Source: Sphingomonas taxi (GTDB lineage Bacteria; Pseudomonadota; Alphaproteobacteria; Sphingomonadales; Sphingomonadaceae). From it: DNA of 64,000 bases. The stretch spans positions 1,979,001 through 2,043,000 of the forward strand of contig NZ_CP009571.1 in assembly GCF_000764535.1 (NCBI RefSeq). The letters run 5' to 3'. A program made the translations under genes and the position numbers. A model generated the notes under the pieces. It did not search any database and was not told the DNA's origin. It worked only from the letters and a program-made list of their open reading frames with translations. Shown piece after piece: positions 1 to 9,593 of the stretch (position 1 is the first letter of the stretch; the number at the start of each line of letters is the position of its first letter).

Positions 1-329
1 GTCGCGGTCGCCGCGCCGCCGCGATCCGACGGCCGCGCGATCTGGCCGATGCCGTTTGGATAAGCGGCGCTGGCGCGGGCCGGATCGAAGCCGCGCGCCT
101 CGTCCATCACGTCGCGCTTGGTGGTCGACAGCGTGATGAGCTGCGACACCTTCTCGTCGAGCGTCATCCGGCCGAGGAGGTCGCGGACCCGCAGGTCGAC
201 AGGCGCGCGCGCGTCCTTGTACAGCGGCGACGCCGGTCGCGCGGCGGCGGGGAGCAACGCCATCAGCGACACCCCCGCACTCCAGCGCAACACCTCACGA
301 CGGGACGAAACGGCAGGACGCGACGTCAA
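1..329 (-). CDS. Glycoside hydrolase family 3 enzyme (beta-xylosidase/beta-glucosidase type), N-terminal part
   Basis: Only the first ~109 codons are in the window; the gene continues past its left edge. The product begins with a basic stretch containing an RR pair (SSRREVLRW) and a hydrophobic segment ending in Ala residues, which resembles a Tat or Sec signal. It is followed by a typical GH3 N-terminus, with a 'VRDLLGRMTLDEKVSQL' block at about residues 45-61. TTG at 329 is chosen as start because a GGAGAG ribosome site lies 6 nt upstream. The gene is divergent from the alpha-glucuronidase and shares its operator-like site, so a xylo-oligosaccharide-cleaving role is the likely one. Beta-glucosidase activity cannot be excluded from this fragment. 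Confidence 0.8.
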   Translation of the reverse strand, partial: MTSRPAVSSRREVLRWSAGVSLMALLPAAARPASPLYKDARAPVDLRVRDLLGRMTLDEKVSQLITLSTTKRDVMDEARGFDPARASAAYPNGIGQIARPSDRGGAATA

Positions 330-373
330 GACAGGCTCTCCAGGATTGGCAAACCAATACGATGCGGCTTGCC

Positions 374-395
374 TGTTATGTTGATAGCGATAACA
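374..395. promoter_or_regulatory. LacI-family-like operator (xyl-box-like)
   Basis: The stretch TGATAGC/GATAACA (382-395) is an imperfect palindrome centred on a CG, flanked by a second TGTTAT half-site. It lies between the divergent GH3 and GH67 genes. It resembles operators of LacI-family sugar regulators, including the xylose/xylan boxes of Xanthomonas and Caulobacter, and it shares the GATAGCG core with the perfect palindrome before the receptor gene at 2889. No regulator gene is present in the window. Confidence 0.55.
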
Positions 396-443
396 TGAAA
401 GCTGGACCGCGGGCTTGTCAATCGTTCGCGACGGGAGAGTGAG

Positions 444-2537
444 ATGAAAGGGTATCGTGCGCTGATCGGAGCGCTGGGCGCAAGCTGGCTCGCGCTGGCC
501 AGTCCGGCATTCGCCGACGACGGCTATTCCTTGTGGCTGCGGACCAGTGCCCCGGCGACCGGTCAGGCCGCCGTGACGCGGCTGGGCGACAGCGCGACAC
601 TGCGGCTTGCCGAAAGCGAACTGCGTCGCGCGCTGCCCGCGGGGACGCCGCCGGTGGTAGTCGCGACCGCCGCCGCACCGGGGATCGCCGCGCTGGGCCT
701 CCCCTTCGTCGGATTGGGCGACGAGGGCTATCTGGTACGCCGCGTGACGCTTGCGGGCCGAAGCGTGCTGCTGGTCGCGGGCAACGGCGATCGCGGCACG
801 CTGTACGGCGCCTTCGCGCTGCTGCGCGCGCTCGGCACCGGCGATCGTGCCGAGACGGTGGCGTTGCGCTCGGCGCCGAAGGTCAAGCTGCGCGTGCTCA
901 ACCATTGGGACAATCTCGATGGCACCGTTGAGCGCGGCTATGCCGGGCAGTCTTTGTGGGACTGGTGGACGCTCCCCGATTTCGACGATCCCCGCTACAC
1001 CGATTATGCCCGCGCCAATGCCTCGATCGGCATCAACGGCACCGTACTCAACAACGTCAACGCCAAAACGGACAGCCTGACCGCGCCTTATATCGCCAAG
1101 GCGGCGAAGCTCGCCGCGGTGTTCCGGCCATGGGGGATCAAGGTCTATCTGTCGGCGCGCTTCTCGGCGCCGATCGAGCTGGGCGGGCTCAAGACCGCCG
1201 ATCCGCGCGATCCCGCCGTCGCCGCCTGGTGGCGTGCCAAGTCGGACGAGATCTATCGCGCGATCCCCGATTTCGGCGGCTTCCTCGTCAAGGCGAACAG
1301 CGAGGGCCAGCCCGGCCCGCGCGACTATGGCGCGAGCCACGCCGATGGCGCCAACATGCTCGCGGCGGCGGTGGCGCCGCATGGCGGGATCGTGATGTGG
1401 CGCGCCTTCGTCTATGCCGAGACCGACCCGACCGATCGCGCCAAACAGGCCTATAGCGAGTTCAAGCCGCTCGACGGCCGCTTCGCGGACAACGTGCTGG
1501 TGCAGGTGAAGAACGGCGCGATCGACTTCCAGCCGCGCGAGCCCTTCCATCCGCTGTTCGGCGCGATGCCGAAGACGCCGCTGATGATCGAATTCCAGAT
1601 CACCAAGGAATATCTCGGCTTCGCCACCCACCTCGCCTATCTCGGCCCGCTGTTCGCCGAGACGCTGCATGCGAAGACCGGTCGCCGCCGCGACGAGACC
1701 GTCGCCGACGTCGTCGACGGATCGGCGGAGGGCCATAAGCTGACCGGCATGGCCGGCGTCGCCAATATCGGCCGCGACCGCGACTGGAGCGGATCGACCT
1801 TCAACCAGGCCAATTGGTATGCCTTCGGCCGGCTCGCCTGGGATCCGGACCTGACGTCCGAGGGAATCGCGCGCGAATGGGCGGCGCAGACCTTCGGCAC
1901 CGATCCGCAGGTCGTCGCCACCACGACCGCGATGATGGCCGGATCGCGCGAGGCGGTGGTCGATTACACCGGCGCGTTCGGGCTCGCGCATCTGATGGCG
2001 ACCGGCCATCATTACGGACCGGGTCCGTGGGTCGCCGATCTGGCGCGGCCCGAGTGGAACCCGACCTATTATCATCGCGCCGACCCGGACGGCATCGGCT
2101 TCGAGCGCGGCCGTGGCGGCAGCGACGCCGTCGACCAATATGCCCCCTCGGTCGCGCGCCAGCTCGCCCGGCCGGAGACGACGCCGGAACGGGAATTGCT
2201 GTGGTTCCACCATGTCCGCTGGGATCGCCGCATGGCCGACGGGAAGACCCTGTGGGAGGATCTGGTCGCGCATTACGACACAGGCGTCGGCTATGTCGCC
2301 GGCATGCAGCGGCAATGGGACACGCTGCGCGACAAGATCGACGCCGAACGCTGGCAGAAGACGGCGACCTATCTGGCGATCCAGCAGCGCGAGGCGCGCT
2401 GGTGGCGCGATGCCAGCCTTGCCTATTGGATGTCGGTCAACCACCGCCCGCTGCCCGCCGGCGTGGCTGCACCCGAACACGACCTCGCCTGGTACAAGGC
2501 GCAGAGCTACCCCCATGCGCCGGGACATACGTCGTGA
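444..2537 (+). CDS. aguA: Alpha-glucuronidase, GH67, secreted/periplasmic
   Basis: The 697-residue product has a clean signal peptide (about residues 1-24, ending SPAFA). It then shows the GH67 family pattern: an N-terminal non-catalytic domain, a TIM-barrel core and a C-terminal helical domain. Candidate catalytic residues are visible: the acid Glu at ~287 (KANSEGQPGP), Asp at ~361 (AIDFQPREPF) and Glu at ~389 (EFQITKEYLG). The Asp-to-Glu spacing of 28 matches the known Asp365/Glu393 pair of the Cellvibrio enzyme. GH67 enzymes remove 4-O-methyl-glucuronic acid from the non-reducing end of xylo-oligosaccharides. Its neighbours, a GH3 enzyme and a TonB-dependent receptor, fit glucuronoxylan use. 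Confidence 0.93.
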   Translation: MKGYRALIGALGASWLALASPAFADDGYSLWLRTSAPATGQAAVTRLGDSATLRLAESELRRALPAGTPPVVVATAAAPGIAALGLPFVGLGDEGYLVRRVTLAGRSVLLVAGNGDRGTLYGAFALLRALGTGDRAETVALRSAPKVKLRVLNHWDNLDGTVERGYAGQSLWDWWTLPDFDDPRYTDYARANASIGINGTVLNNVNAKTDSLTAPYIAKAAKLAAVFRPWGIKVYLSARFSAPIELGGLKTADPRDPAVAAWWRAKSDEIYRAIPDFGGFLVKANSEGQPGPRDYGASHADGANMLAAAVAPHGGIVMWRAFVYAETDPTDRAKQAYSEFKPLDGRFADNVLVQVKNGAIDFQPREPFHPLFGAMPKTPLMIEFQITKEYLGFATHLAYLGPLFAETLHAKTGRRRDETVADVVDGSAEGHKLTGMAGVANIGRDRDWSGSTFNQANWYAFGRLAWDPDLTSEGIAREWAAQTFGTDPQVVATTTAMMAGSREAVVDYTGAFGLAHLMATGHHYGPGPWVADLARPEWNPTYYHRADPDGIGFERGRGGSDAVDQYAPSVARQLARPETTPERELLWFHHVRWDRRMADGKTLWEDLVAHYDTGVGYVAGMQRQWDTLRDKIDAERWQKTATYLAIQQREARWWRDASLAYWMSVNHRPLPAGVAAPEHDLAWYKAQSYPHAPGHTS

Positions 2538-2598
2538 CGCGGTCGCGGTAACGCTGCTTCTCCCCGTCTCAATCTCCGGTTGGCCTAACCGAAACCGA

Positions 2599-2635
2599 TT
2601 GACTTGCTGACCAATACGGAGAAGATAGCGCTATC
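2599..2635 (+). promoter_or_regulatory. Candidate promoter with perfect operator palindrome GATAGCGCTATC
   Basis: A TTGACT -35-like hexamer at 2599-2604 is followed, at about the -10 position, by the perfect 12-bp palindrome GATAGCGCTATC (2624-2635). A repressor bound there would block RNA polymerase, which fits LacI-type control of the receptor gene that starts at 2889. The palindrome is certain from the sequence. The promoter assignment is weak because the -10 box is poor. The ~250-nt leader that follows contains one GC-rich hairpin at 2709-2747, around GATGCC/GGCATC, of unknown role. Confidence 0.55.
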
Positions 2636-2888
2636 AAGGCCGCGACAGACGGGCATGACGAGGGACGGGGATGGCTGGAGCATCGCTGACATTGCTGACG
2701 GGCGTTCGCCCCGCGCCGACGATGCCTCAGACGGCATCGCGCCGGGGTGATGCGTCGTTCGTCGCCTTCATCATGACCGAAACCTGATCTGCATCCGACG
2801 TCTCCGCCGGTGGCCGTCGGCCGCCGGCGACAATCCATGCTGCGCATGCCGCGACGACGGCAGCGCGTCACCAGAGAGGAACCTGAAG

Positions 2889-5800
2889 TTGAGCACCGTC
2901 CGCACCCTTCGCCTGCGCCGCATCGCGCTCCTGTGCGCCACCACGCTCGGCACGCTGGGCGCGTCGATGGCCGCGGCGCAGGCCGTGCCGCCGCCGCAGG
3001 AACAGACCCCGGCCGACGGCCAGGACAACGGTCCCGCCGTCGCGCCCGTGCCGCAGACCGACCAGAGCCAGGGCGCGCCGGGTGAGGACATCGTCGTCAC
3101 CGGCTATCGCTCGAGCCTCGCCAAATCGACCGAGTCCAAGCGCGCCTCGACCGGCTTTACCGATTCGATCTTCGCCGAGGACATCGGCAAGTTTCCCGAC
3201 ACCAACATCGCCGAATCGTTCAACCGCATCCCCGGCGTGACGATCACCCGCGACGTCACCGGCGAGGGCACCAACGTCGCGATCCGCGGCCTCGGCTCCA
3301 ACTTCACCAACGTGACGCTGAACGGCGCGACGATCGCCGTCGCCTCGTCGGGCGCGACCGATGCGCAGGGCACCGACCGTTCGGTCGACCTCAGCTTCTT
3401 CCCGACCGACCTGTTCACCAAGCTGACCGTCAACAAGAGCTATACCGCCGACCTGCTCGAAGGCGGCGCGGCGGGCAATATCGACCTGCGCTCGGCCCGC
3501 CCGTTCGACCGTAATACCTCCTTCCTCGCCTATAACATCCAGGGCACCAAGCAGACTCCCGAGGACCGGATCGGCGCGCGCGGCTCGCTGATCGGCAGCT
3601 GGCGCAACGATACGTTCGGCATCCTCGCCGGCGTGTCGGCGCAGCGCCTGTTCACCGAGACGCGCGGGTTCGAGACGATCGGTTATACCAACCCGGCGCT
3701 CACCGCGGCACAATGCGGCGCGACCTCGGGCTGCAACAGCACCGGCGGCGGCAATTGGACGATTCCCGCGACGGTGCCGGTCGGCGCCGGTGCCGGCCTC
3801 GTCGCCGGTACGCCGATCAACAGCGCCTTCCTGCTCGCCAACAATCCCGGTGCCTCGATCCAGCAGATCGACAACGGCCTGCTGCCGCGCCTCGGCCGCA
3901 TCGCCAACATCCGTGGGCCGCGCGACCGCCTGAACGCGATTCTGAGCGCCGAATGGCAGCCGACCGACACGCTGCATTTCTATATCGACGGCCTGTACGG
4001 CTATAAGAAGAACGACCTGATCCGTGAGGACATGGCGTGGATCGTGCGCAACGGCGCGTCGATCCCGACCAACCTCACGTTCGACAAGGCCGATTGCAGC
4101 GCCGGCTGCACCGTCACCGGCGGCACCTTCGCCAATGCGCAATTCTTCGACGAATTCCGTCCGTATATCGAGACCACCAAGCTGTTCAGCGTCAATCCCG
4201 GCGGCGAATGGGAGATCGACGACAAGCTCAAGCTGACGCTGCAAGGCAATTACGCGCGCTCGACCTTCCACCGCGAGAGCCCGACCGTGGGCTTCACCAC
4301 CCCGCTCGGCGTCGGCAACACCGTCACTTATTCGAACGACGGCGGCATCCCGAGCATCAAGAGCAATCTCGACCTCAACGATCCCGCCAATTTCGGCTGG
4401 TACGCCGGCAGCCGCGTCAACATCCAGGACGAGCGCCGGCTCAACGTCAACAAGGGCTTCCGCGGCGATCTGACCTGGGGCGACAAGGCGCTCAACCTGA
4501 AGGTCGGCGGCGCGTTCGACGACGTGTCGCGGCGCATCCGCGGTTACGACAACAGCCAGGCGTGGCAGAATGCGGTCTGCGGCAACAACCCCAACGTGTC
4601 GCTGCAATCGCCCAATTCGCAGCCGCCCTGCGAGGGCCTGAACGCGCCGGGTGTGATCCCCGCGGGCTATCCGACCTATCCGGGCCTCGGCACCGGGGCG
4701 ACCGCCGGAACCAGCGGACCGGTCAGCTATGGCGGATCGCTGATCCCCAACAGCGCCGTTCCGACCTATCTGAGGCCCGGCCCCGCCGGTTTCGTGACGG
4801 TCGATTTCCCCGCCTTCGCGGCGGCGAGCAACTATGACTTCTATCACGACAATGCGCCCGAGAGCGGCGGTGCCAACACCGGCGCCAGCGGCGGCTCGAT
4901 CCGCGAGGTGGTGAAGTCCGCCTTCGCCACGGTGAACGGTGCACAAGAGCTGGGCGGCAACACGCTGCGCTTCAACGTCGGCCTGCGCTACGTCAACACG
5001 ATCCAGACGATCGCGGGACGCGTCTCGCTGCCCGATCCGCGCAACACGACGGCGACGGGGGCCACCCTGCCCGACGGCAGCCGCTATCCGAACATCGTCA
5101 ACGTCGTGTCGACCCGCAACGAATATGCCAAATGGCTGCCCGCCGCGACCTTCGCCTACGACCTGAGCGAGCATGCGGTGGTGCGCGTCGCCGGATCGCG
5201 GACGATGACCCGGCCCGATCCGTCGGCGCAATTGCCCGGCGTCAGCTTCGGCGCGCCGTCCGCCGACCAGGCGAACATCGGCAATCCGGCGCTGTCGCCG
5301 TACATGTCGACCAACCTCGACCTCGGTTTCGAATATTATACCGGGCGCGAGGGCGTGATCAGCTTCAACGCGTTCCGCAAGGCGATCACCGGCTTCACCA
5401 ACACCTCGATCACCACGGTGCCGTTCACCGCGCTGGCGCAATATGGCATCACCTACGATACGCTGAATTCGACGCAGCAGATCGCGATCAACTCGCGCGG
5501 CGGGCCCAATACCGCGCAGGTGCAGGTGACCTCGCAGGTCAACGTGCCCAACAAGCTGACGATCAACGGCCTCGAATTCCAGTGGGTGCAGCCGCTCGAC
5601 TTCCTGACCCGGCATATCGGCGTGACCGGCTTCGGCTTCAACGCCAACGCCACGATCGTCGACCAGACCAGCAGCGGCCCCGCCACCGCATTCGGCGTCG
5701 CACCGTTCACCTACAACATCACCGGTTATTACGAGAAGAACGGCATCATGCTGCGCGTCTCGACGACCTCGCGCGAGGGTTCGCAGAACAGCGGCACCGC

Positions 5801-6035
5801 GCAGAACGGCATCCCGGCGGCGGCGCTGTACGGCACCGATTACACCACCTACGACTTCTCGTCGTCGTTCGACCTCGACAAGATCTTCGGTTTCGCCGGG
5901 GCGCCGCAGCTCACCGTCAACGTCGCCAATTTCACCAACGCGACGCTGCGCTCCTACTTCCAGTTCGAGAATGCGACCTTCACCCAGTACAAGCCCGGTC
6001 GCCAGTTCCTCGTCGGCCTGCGCGGCACCTTCTAG
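2889..6035 (+). CDS. TonB-dependent receptor, probably for xylo-oligosaccharides
   Basis: This 1048-residue outer-membrane protein has a signal peptide (about 1-31), a Pro/Gln-rich linker, a TonB-box-like EDIVVTGYR at about residues 65-73, a plug domain (DTNIAESFNRIPGVTITRD, then RGLGSNFTNVTLNG) and a long beta-barrel ending in a terminal Phe. This is the Caulobacter/sphingomonad carbohydrate-type receptor architecture; no STN signalling domain is seen. The start is TTG at 2889, supported by AGAGGAA about 10 nt upstream. Its place after the GH67 gene and its operator suggest import of glucuronidated or xylan-derived oligosaccharides; the substrate is inferred from context only. Confidence 0.88.
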   Translation: MSTVRTLRLRRIALLCATTLGTLGASMAAAQAVPPPQEQTPADGQDNGPAVAPVPQTDQSQGAPGEDIVVTGYRSSLAKSTESKRASTGFTDSIFAEDIGKFPDTNIAESFNRIPGVTITRDVTGEGTNVAIRGLGSNFTNVTLNGATIAVASSGATDAQGTDRSVDLSFFPTDLFTKLTVNKSYTADLLEGGAAGNIDLRSARPFDRNTSFLAYNIQGTKQTPEDRIGARGSLIGSWRNDTFGILAGVSAQRLFTETRGFETIGYTNPALTAAQCGATSGCNSTGGGNWTIPATVPVGAGAGLVAGTPINSAFLLANNPGASIQQIDNGLLPRLGRIANIRGPRDRLNAILSAEWQPTDTLHFYIDGLYGYKKNDLIREDMAWIVRNGASIPTNLTFDKADCSAGCTVTGGTFANAQFFDEFRPYIETTKLFSVNPGGEWEIDDKLKLTLQGNYARSTFHRESPTVGFTTPLGVGNTVTYSNDGGIPSIKSNLDLNDPANFGWYAGSRVNIQDERRLNVNKGFRGDLTWGDKALNLKVGGAFDDVSRRIRGYDNSQAWQNAVCGNNPNVSLQSPNSQPPCEGLNAPGVIPAGYPTYPGLGTGATAGTSGPVSYGGSLIPNSAVPTYLRPGPAGFVTVDFPAFAAASNYDFYHDNAPESGGANTGASGGSIREVVKSAFATVNGAQELGGNTLRFNVGLRYVNTIQTIAGRVSLPDPRNTTATGATLPDGSRYPNIVNVVSTRNEYAKWLPAATFAYDLSEHAVVRVAGSRTMTRPDPSAQLPGVSFGAPSADQANIGNPALSPYMSTNLDLGFEYYTGREGVISFNAFRKAITGFTNTSITTVPFTALAQYGITYDTLNSTQQIAINSRGGPNTAQVQVTSQVNVPNKLTINGLEFQWVQPLDFLTRHIGVTGFGFNANATIVDQTSSGPATAFGVAPFTYNITGYYEKNGIMLRVSTTSREGSQNSGTAQNGIPAAALYGTDYTTYDFSSSFDLDKIFGFAGAPQLTVNVANFTNATLRSYFQFENATFTQYKPGRQFLVGLRGTF

Positions 6036-6066
6036 GCCGGAGCGACATTCAGGGTTCTTGCGACAG

Positions 6067-6270
6067 CCCTCCCCCGCCAGGGGCAGGGCTATCGCAAATG
6101 GCCAATTTGGTGTCCCAACGGCACCCATATCCCCGTCATGCCGGACTCAATCCGGGGTCCCGCTCCTTCGCACCGTCCTAAGAAGCGGGACCCCGGCGCA
6201 AGGCCGGGGTGACGGGGTGGGCTTGGCAGACGACGGGCTCGCACCAGAGCCCTTATGCGATGGCCCTCCC
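6067..6270. repeat. Composite palindromic element, copy 1
   Basis: The outer arms (CCCTCCCCCGCC...GGGCTATCGCAAATGG on the left and an inverted, degenerate TTATGCGATGGCCCTCC on the right) enclose a long central inverted repeat: arms 6131-6164 and 6184-6217, built on CCCCGTCA...CCGGGGTC. Related units occur at 37569-37817 and 52717-52975, and a core-only relative at 43465-43552. No ORF is inside. It fills most of the gap between the receptor and the antiporter gene. Confidence 0.75.
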
Positions 6271-6382
6271 GGACTTCGCGCGCATGCCGATTTCGCCTGA
6301 GTCGATCGCCGACGGCGCGGACGGGGTTGTCCTGCGGTGACGGAGCCAGATAGGGGAAGACCATCTGACCCGGGAGTGCCGT

Positions 6383-8023
6383 TTGGAAGCCGTATCGATC
6401 GTCCTGTTCCTGTTGCTCGCCGTCGTCATGAGCGGCGCGGTGTCGCGCATGCTGCCGGTGTCGGTGCCGACGCCATTGGTCCAGATCCTGCTCGGCGCGG
6501 TGATCGGCCTGTCGACCTCCTATCGCGTCGAGCTCGATCCCGAGCTGTTCCTGCTGCTGTTCCTGCCGCCGCTGCTGTTCCTCGACGGCTGGCGCATCCC
6601 CAAGGACGAATTGCTCAAGGATCTGTCGACGGTGGTCGAGCTGGCACTCGGCCTCGTGCTGCTGACGGTGATCGGCATGGGCTTCTTCATCCACTGGATG
6701 ATCCCGGCGATGCCGCTCGCGGTCGCCTTCGCGCTCGCCGCCGTGGTGTCGCCGACCGACCCGATCGCGGTCTCGGCGATCGCCGCGCGGGTGCCGATCC
6801 CGAAGCGGATGATGCATATCCTCGAAGGGGAATCGCTGCTCAACGACGCCTCGGGCCTCGTCTGCCTGCGCTTCGCGATCGCCGCGGCGCTGACGGGCAC
6901 CTTCTCCGCCGCCTCCGCCGCGACCAGCTTCCTGTGGGTCGCCGGTATCGGCCTCGCGGTCGGCATCGTCGTGACGCTGGTCGTCACCCGCATCAAGGCG
7001 TGGGTGTCGCGGCGGTTCGGCGAGGAGCCGGGCTCGCAGATCCTCGTCAGCCTGCTGATCCCGTTCGGATCGTATCTGCTCGCCGAGCATATCCATGCCT
7101 CGGGCATCCTCGCCGCGGTGTCCGCGGGGGTCACGATGACCTTCGCCGAGATCTCGCGCCAGGCGCTGGCGACGACGCGGATGCGCCGCAATTCGGTGTG
7201 GGACACGATCCAGTTCGCGCTCAACGGCATCATCTTCGTGCTGCTCGGCGAGCAGCTTCCCGCGATCCTCGCCGGCGCCAAGTCGACCGTGCTGCTGACC
7301 GGCCATCACGGGCCGGAATGGCTCGGCCTCTACGTGCTGGCGATCGTCGCCGGTCTCGCGCTGCTGCGCTTCGGCTGGGTGTGGGTGTCGCTGCGGCTGA
7401 CCCTGCTGCGGCGGCGGCTGAACAGCGAGGCGACGCTGCACAGCCCCGACTGGCGGCTGGTCGCGGCCATGTCGCTGGCCGGGGTGCGCGGCGCGATCAC
7501 GCTGGCGGGCGTGCTCACCATCCCGCTGACGATGAACGACGGCAGCCCCTTCCCTGCCCGCGACCTCGCGATCTTCCTCGCCGCCGGGGTCATCATCGTG
7601 TCGCTGGTGCTGGCGAGCATCGCATTGCCGATCCTGCTCAACGGCCTGACGATGCCGGCCGAGCCGTCGAAACAGGCCGAGGAGGATGCCGCACGCGTCG
7701 CCGCCGCGGAGGCGGCGATCTCGGCGATCGAACGCTCGCAGCACGACCTCGCCGAGCGTGACGGCAACGCCGATTTCTACGCCGCCGCCGGCACGCGGGT
7801 GATGGACCTGTACCGCGAGCGGATCGAGAGCCGCAGCGGTTCGGCCAAGGCGTCGGCGGAGGCGCGGTTGCAGGACCGGCTGGAGCGCACCTTCCGCCTC
7901 GCCGGGATCAAGGCTGAGCGCGCCGCGGTCGTCGAGCAGGTGCGCGAACGTGCGATCGGCAGCGCCACCGCGCAGAAGCTGATCCGCGAACTCGACCTGC
8001 TCGAGGCGCGCTACCGGATCTGA
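6383..8023 (+). CDS. Cation/proton antiporter, CPA1 (NhaP/YjcE-type)
   Basis: This 546-residue inner-membrane protein has about 12 hydrophobic segments in its first ~420 residues and a charged cytoplasmic tail rich in Ala, Glu and Arg. The CPA1 signatures are present: SPTDPIAVSAI at about residue 122 with the conserved Asp, and LEGESLLNDASG at about residue 146. Proteins of this family exchange Na+ or K+ for H+. The start is TTG at 6383 with GGGAG 7 nt upstream. It stands alone between a repeat and a convergent gene. The ion cannot be told from sequence. Confidence 0.88.
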   Translation: MEAVSIVLFLLLAVVMSGAVSRMLPVSVPTPLVQILLGAVIGLSTSYRVELDPELFLLLFLPPLLFLDGWRIPKDELLKDLSTVVELALGLVLLTVIGMGFFIHWMIPAMPLAVAFALAAVVSPTDPIAVSAIAARVPIPKRMMHILEGESLLNDASGLVCLRFAIAAALTGTFSAASAATSFLWVAGIGLAVGIVVTLVVTRIKAWVSRRFGEEPGSQILVSLLIPFGSYLLAEHIHASGILAAVSAGVTMTFAEISRQALATTRMRRNSVWDTIQFALNGIIFVLLGEQLPAILAGAKSTVLLTGHHGPEWLGLYVLAIVAGLALLRFGWVWVSLRLTLLRRRLNSEATLHSPDWRLVAAMSLAGVRGAITLAGVLTIPLTMNDGSPFPARDLAIFLAAGVIIVSLVLASIALPILLNGLTMPAEPSKQAEEDAARVAAAEAAISAIERSQHDLAERDGNADFYAAAGTRVMDLYRERIESRSGSAKASAEARLQDRLERTFRLAGIKAERAAVVEQVRERAIGSATAQKLIRELDLLEARYRI

Positions 8024-8026
8024 CGG

Positions 8027-9133
8027 TCAGCGCGCGGCGAGCGTCGCGCGACCGATGCCGCCGCCGCTCTGCTTGGCCTGGTAGAGCGCGGCATCGGCGA
8101 GCGCGACCAACTCGTCGAGATCGCTCTCGTCGCCGCCGGCGGTCACGAAGCCGAGGCTGACGCCGATCTCGATCTGATGCGTGTCGATCTCGTAAGGCGC
8201 CATGATCCGCCGCACGAGGGTGCGCGCGAAAAGGTCCGCCTCGCTCTGGCTGCGCACCCCCGACTGGATGATGACGAACTCGTCGCCGCCGACCCGCGCC
8301 GCCGTGTCGTGCGGCTGGAGCACCGAGCGGACGCGATCGCTGACCGCCGTCAGCAGCGCGTCGCCGGTCGGATGGCCGTAGCGGTCGTTGACCGGCTTGA
8401 ACGCGTCGAGATCGAGGCAATGGATCGCGATATCATATTCCTCGCGCATCTGGCTGGTGAACGCCTCGCGCAGGCCGAGCCGGTTGGGCAGCTTGGTGAG
8501 CGGGTCGACCCGTGCCAGCGCCGCCATCGCCTGACGCGTGATGATATGCTGGCGCGTCGCCTGATAGAGATGGCGGATGCTCTGGAATGCGGCGAGCATG
8601 AAGCAGATCAGGCTGGCACCGAGCAATTGGTGTGGACTGTCGGCCCGCAGCATCGCGCTGATCGCGATCGGCATCGCGCTGAGCACGAGGCAGGCGGTCG
8701 CCAGCCACGGCCGGATCGAAGTGTGCGCGACCAGTCCCGAGCAATAGCCGAACAGCAGGCCGGTCGCGAGCATCTGCAACAACACCGCGTCATGGACGAA
8801 GGCGCGCGCGCCGAGCATCCCCAGCGAGAATGCCAGGCCGAGGCTGAACGCCGCGAACGCCTGCGCCCAGCGGTCCTGCCGGCGCACGGCCAGATCGGCC
8901 CGCCGCTGATACGCGGCGATCAGCGCCAGCTTGAGCGTCGCGCAGACGACGCCGGACACCAGCGCCCCCCAGGCGATGGGATCGTGCAGGTCGCTGGCGA
9001 TCTTCAGTCCCAGCGCCGTGAAGATCGCCGTCATCACCGCATTCGGCAGCGCCGTCGCGAACAGCGCGTTGCGCAGCTCGACTCGCACCGGCTCGGCGGT
9101 CGTGCGGCGAGAGGAAGGCGACGTCATGGTCAT
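8027..9133 (-). CDS. Membrane diguanylate cyclase (GGDEF)
   Basis: The 368-residue product has about six transmembrane helices between residues 30 and 185, then a C-terminal GGDEF domain with an intact signature at residues 282-286 (RVGGDEF) and the upstream PLTKLPNR motif. It should make c-di-GMP at the inner face of the membrane. The usual inhibitory RxxD site before the signature reads QPHD, so product feedback through the I-site is probably lost. It ends 3 nt from the convergent antiporter stop. The membrane part resembles that of the next gene (9594), suggesting related sensors. Confidence 0.88.
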   Translation of the reverse strand: MTMTSPSSRRTTAEPVRVELRNALFATALPNAVMTAIFTALGLKIASDLHDPIAWGALVSGVVCATLKLALIAAYQRRADLAVRRQDRWAQAFAAFSLGLAFSLGMLGARAFVHDAVLLQMLATGLLFGYCSGLVAHTSIRPWLATACLVLSAMPIAISAMLRADSPHQLLGASLICFMLAAFQSIRHLYQATRQHIITRQAMAALARVDPLTKLPNRLGLREAFTSQMREEYDIAIHCLDLDAFKPVNDRYGHPTGDALLTAVSDRVRSVLQPHDTAARVGGDEFVIIQSGVRSQSEADLFARTLVRRIMAPYEIDTHQIEIGVSLGFVTAGGDESDLDELVALADAALYQAKQSGGGIGRATLAAR

Positions 9134-9593
9134 CGGTTACCGCGATACAACGAATTAGGGGTTAATTTCACGCCAAATTGGCTGTTCCCGCAAGTAAAGT
9201 GCGCAATGCCTTTAATGTCTGATTTGGACTTAACGGGAGGGCTGCTGGTTTTTCGGGTCGCGGTGGCGGTCGAGCATTTGTCACGCGGGCAAGAGACAAA
9301 TCTACCAGCGATCGGGCATTGGCTGCACCTTCGTTGCCGTCGGCCGACATCTACCTGCACGACTGCGCATCCCGTCGACACCGCATGGGCATGGCGTTGC
9401 AGATGCCGGTACCGTCACGCACGACGATGCGTTTGCACGCCACTCCGATAGTCGTCGCAAGACCCCGCCCCGCCCCCTCCCACCGGCAAGCTCCTGGATT
9501 TCCTGCATTCGTCCGCGCGATTATGCGACGGGCCGAGGGCCGCCGACGGCATTCGTTTGTTTCTTCTACACTTCTGTTGCGCATGGTAACCAT
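9134..9593. other. Intergenic region between two divergent c-di-GMP genes
   Basis: These 460 bases separate the divergent GGDEF and GGDEF-EAL genes and must hold both promoters. No convincing gene is seen. The only clear local structure is an 11-bp palindrome, GCCAAATTGGC, at 9172-9182, which could be a regulator site for the minus-strand gene. Confidence 0.4.

Noticed and set aside
2868-6128. Minus-strand open frame of 1086 codons opposite the first TonB-dependent receptor
   Set aside because: It mirrors the receptor frame, is rich in Arg, Gly, Asp and Val with no domain, and arises from GC-biased third positions on the other strand.
5971-6300. Short plus-strand frames across the receptor end and the intergenic repeat
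   Set aside because: They consist of repeat sequence and lack ribosome sites; a real gene would not span the palindrome arms.
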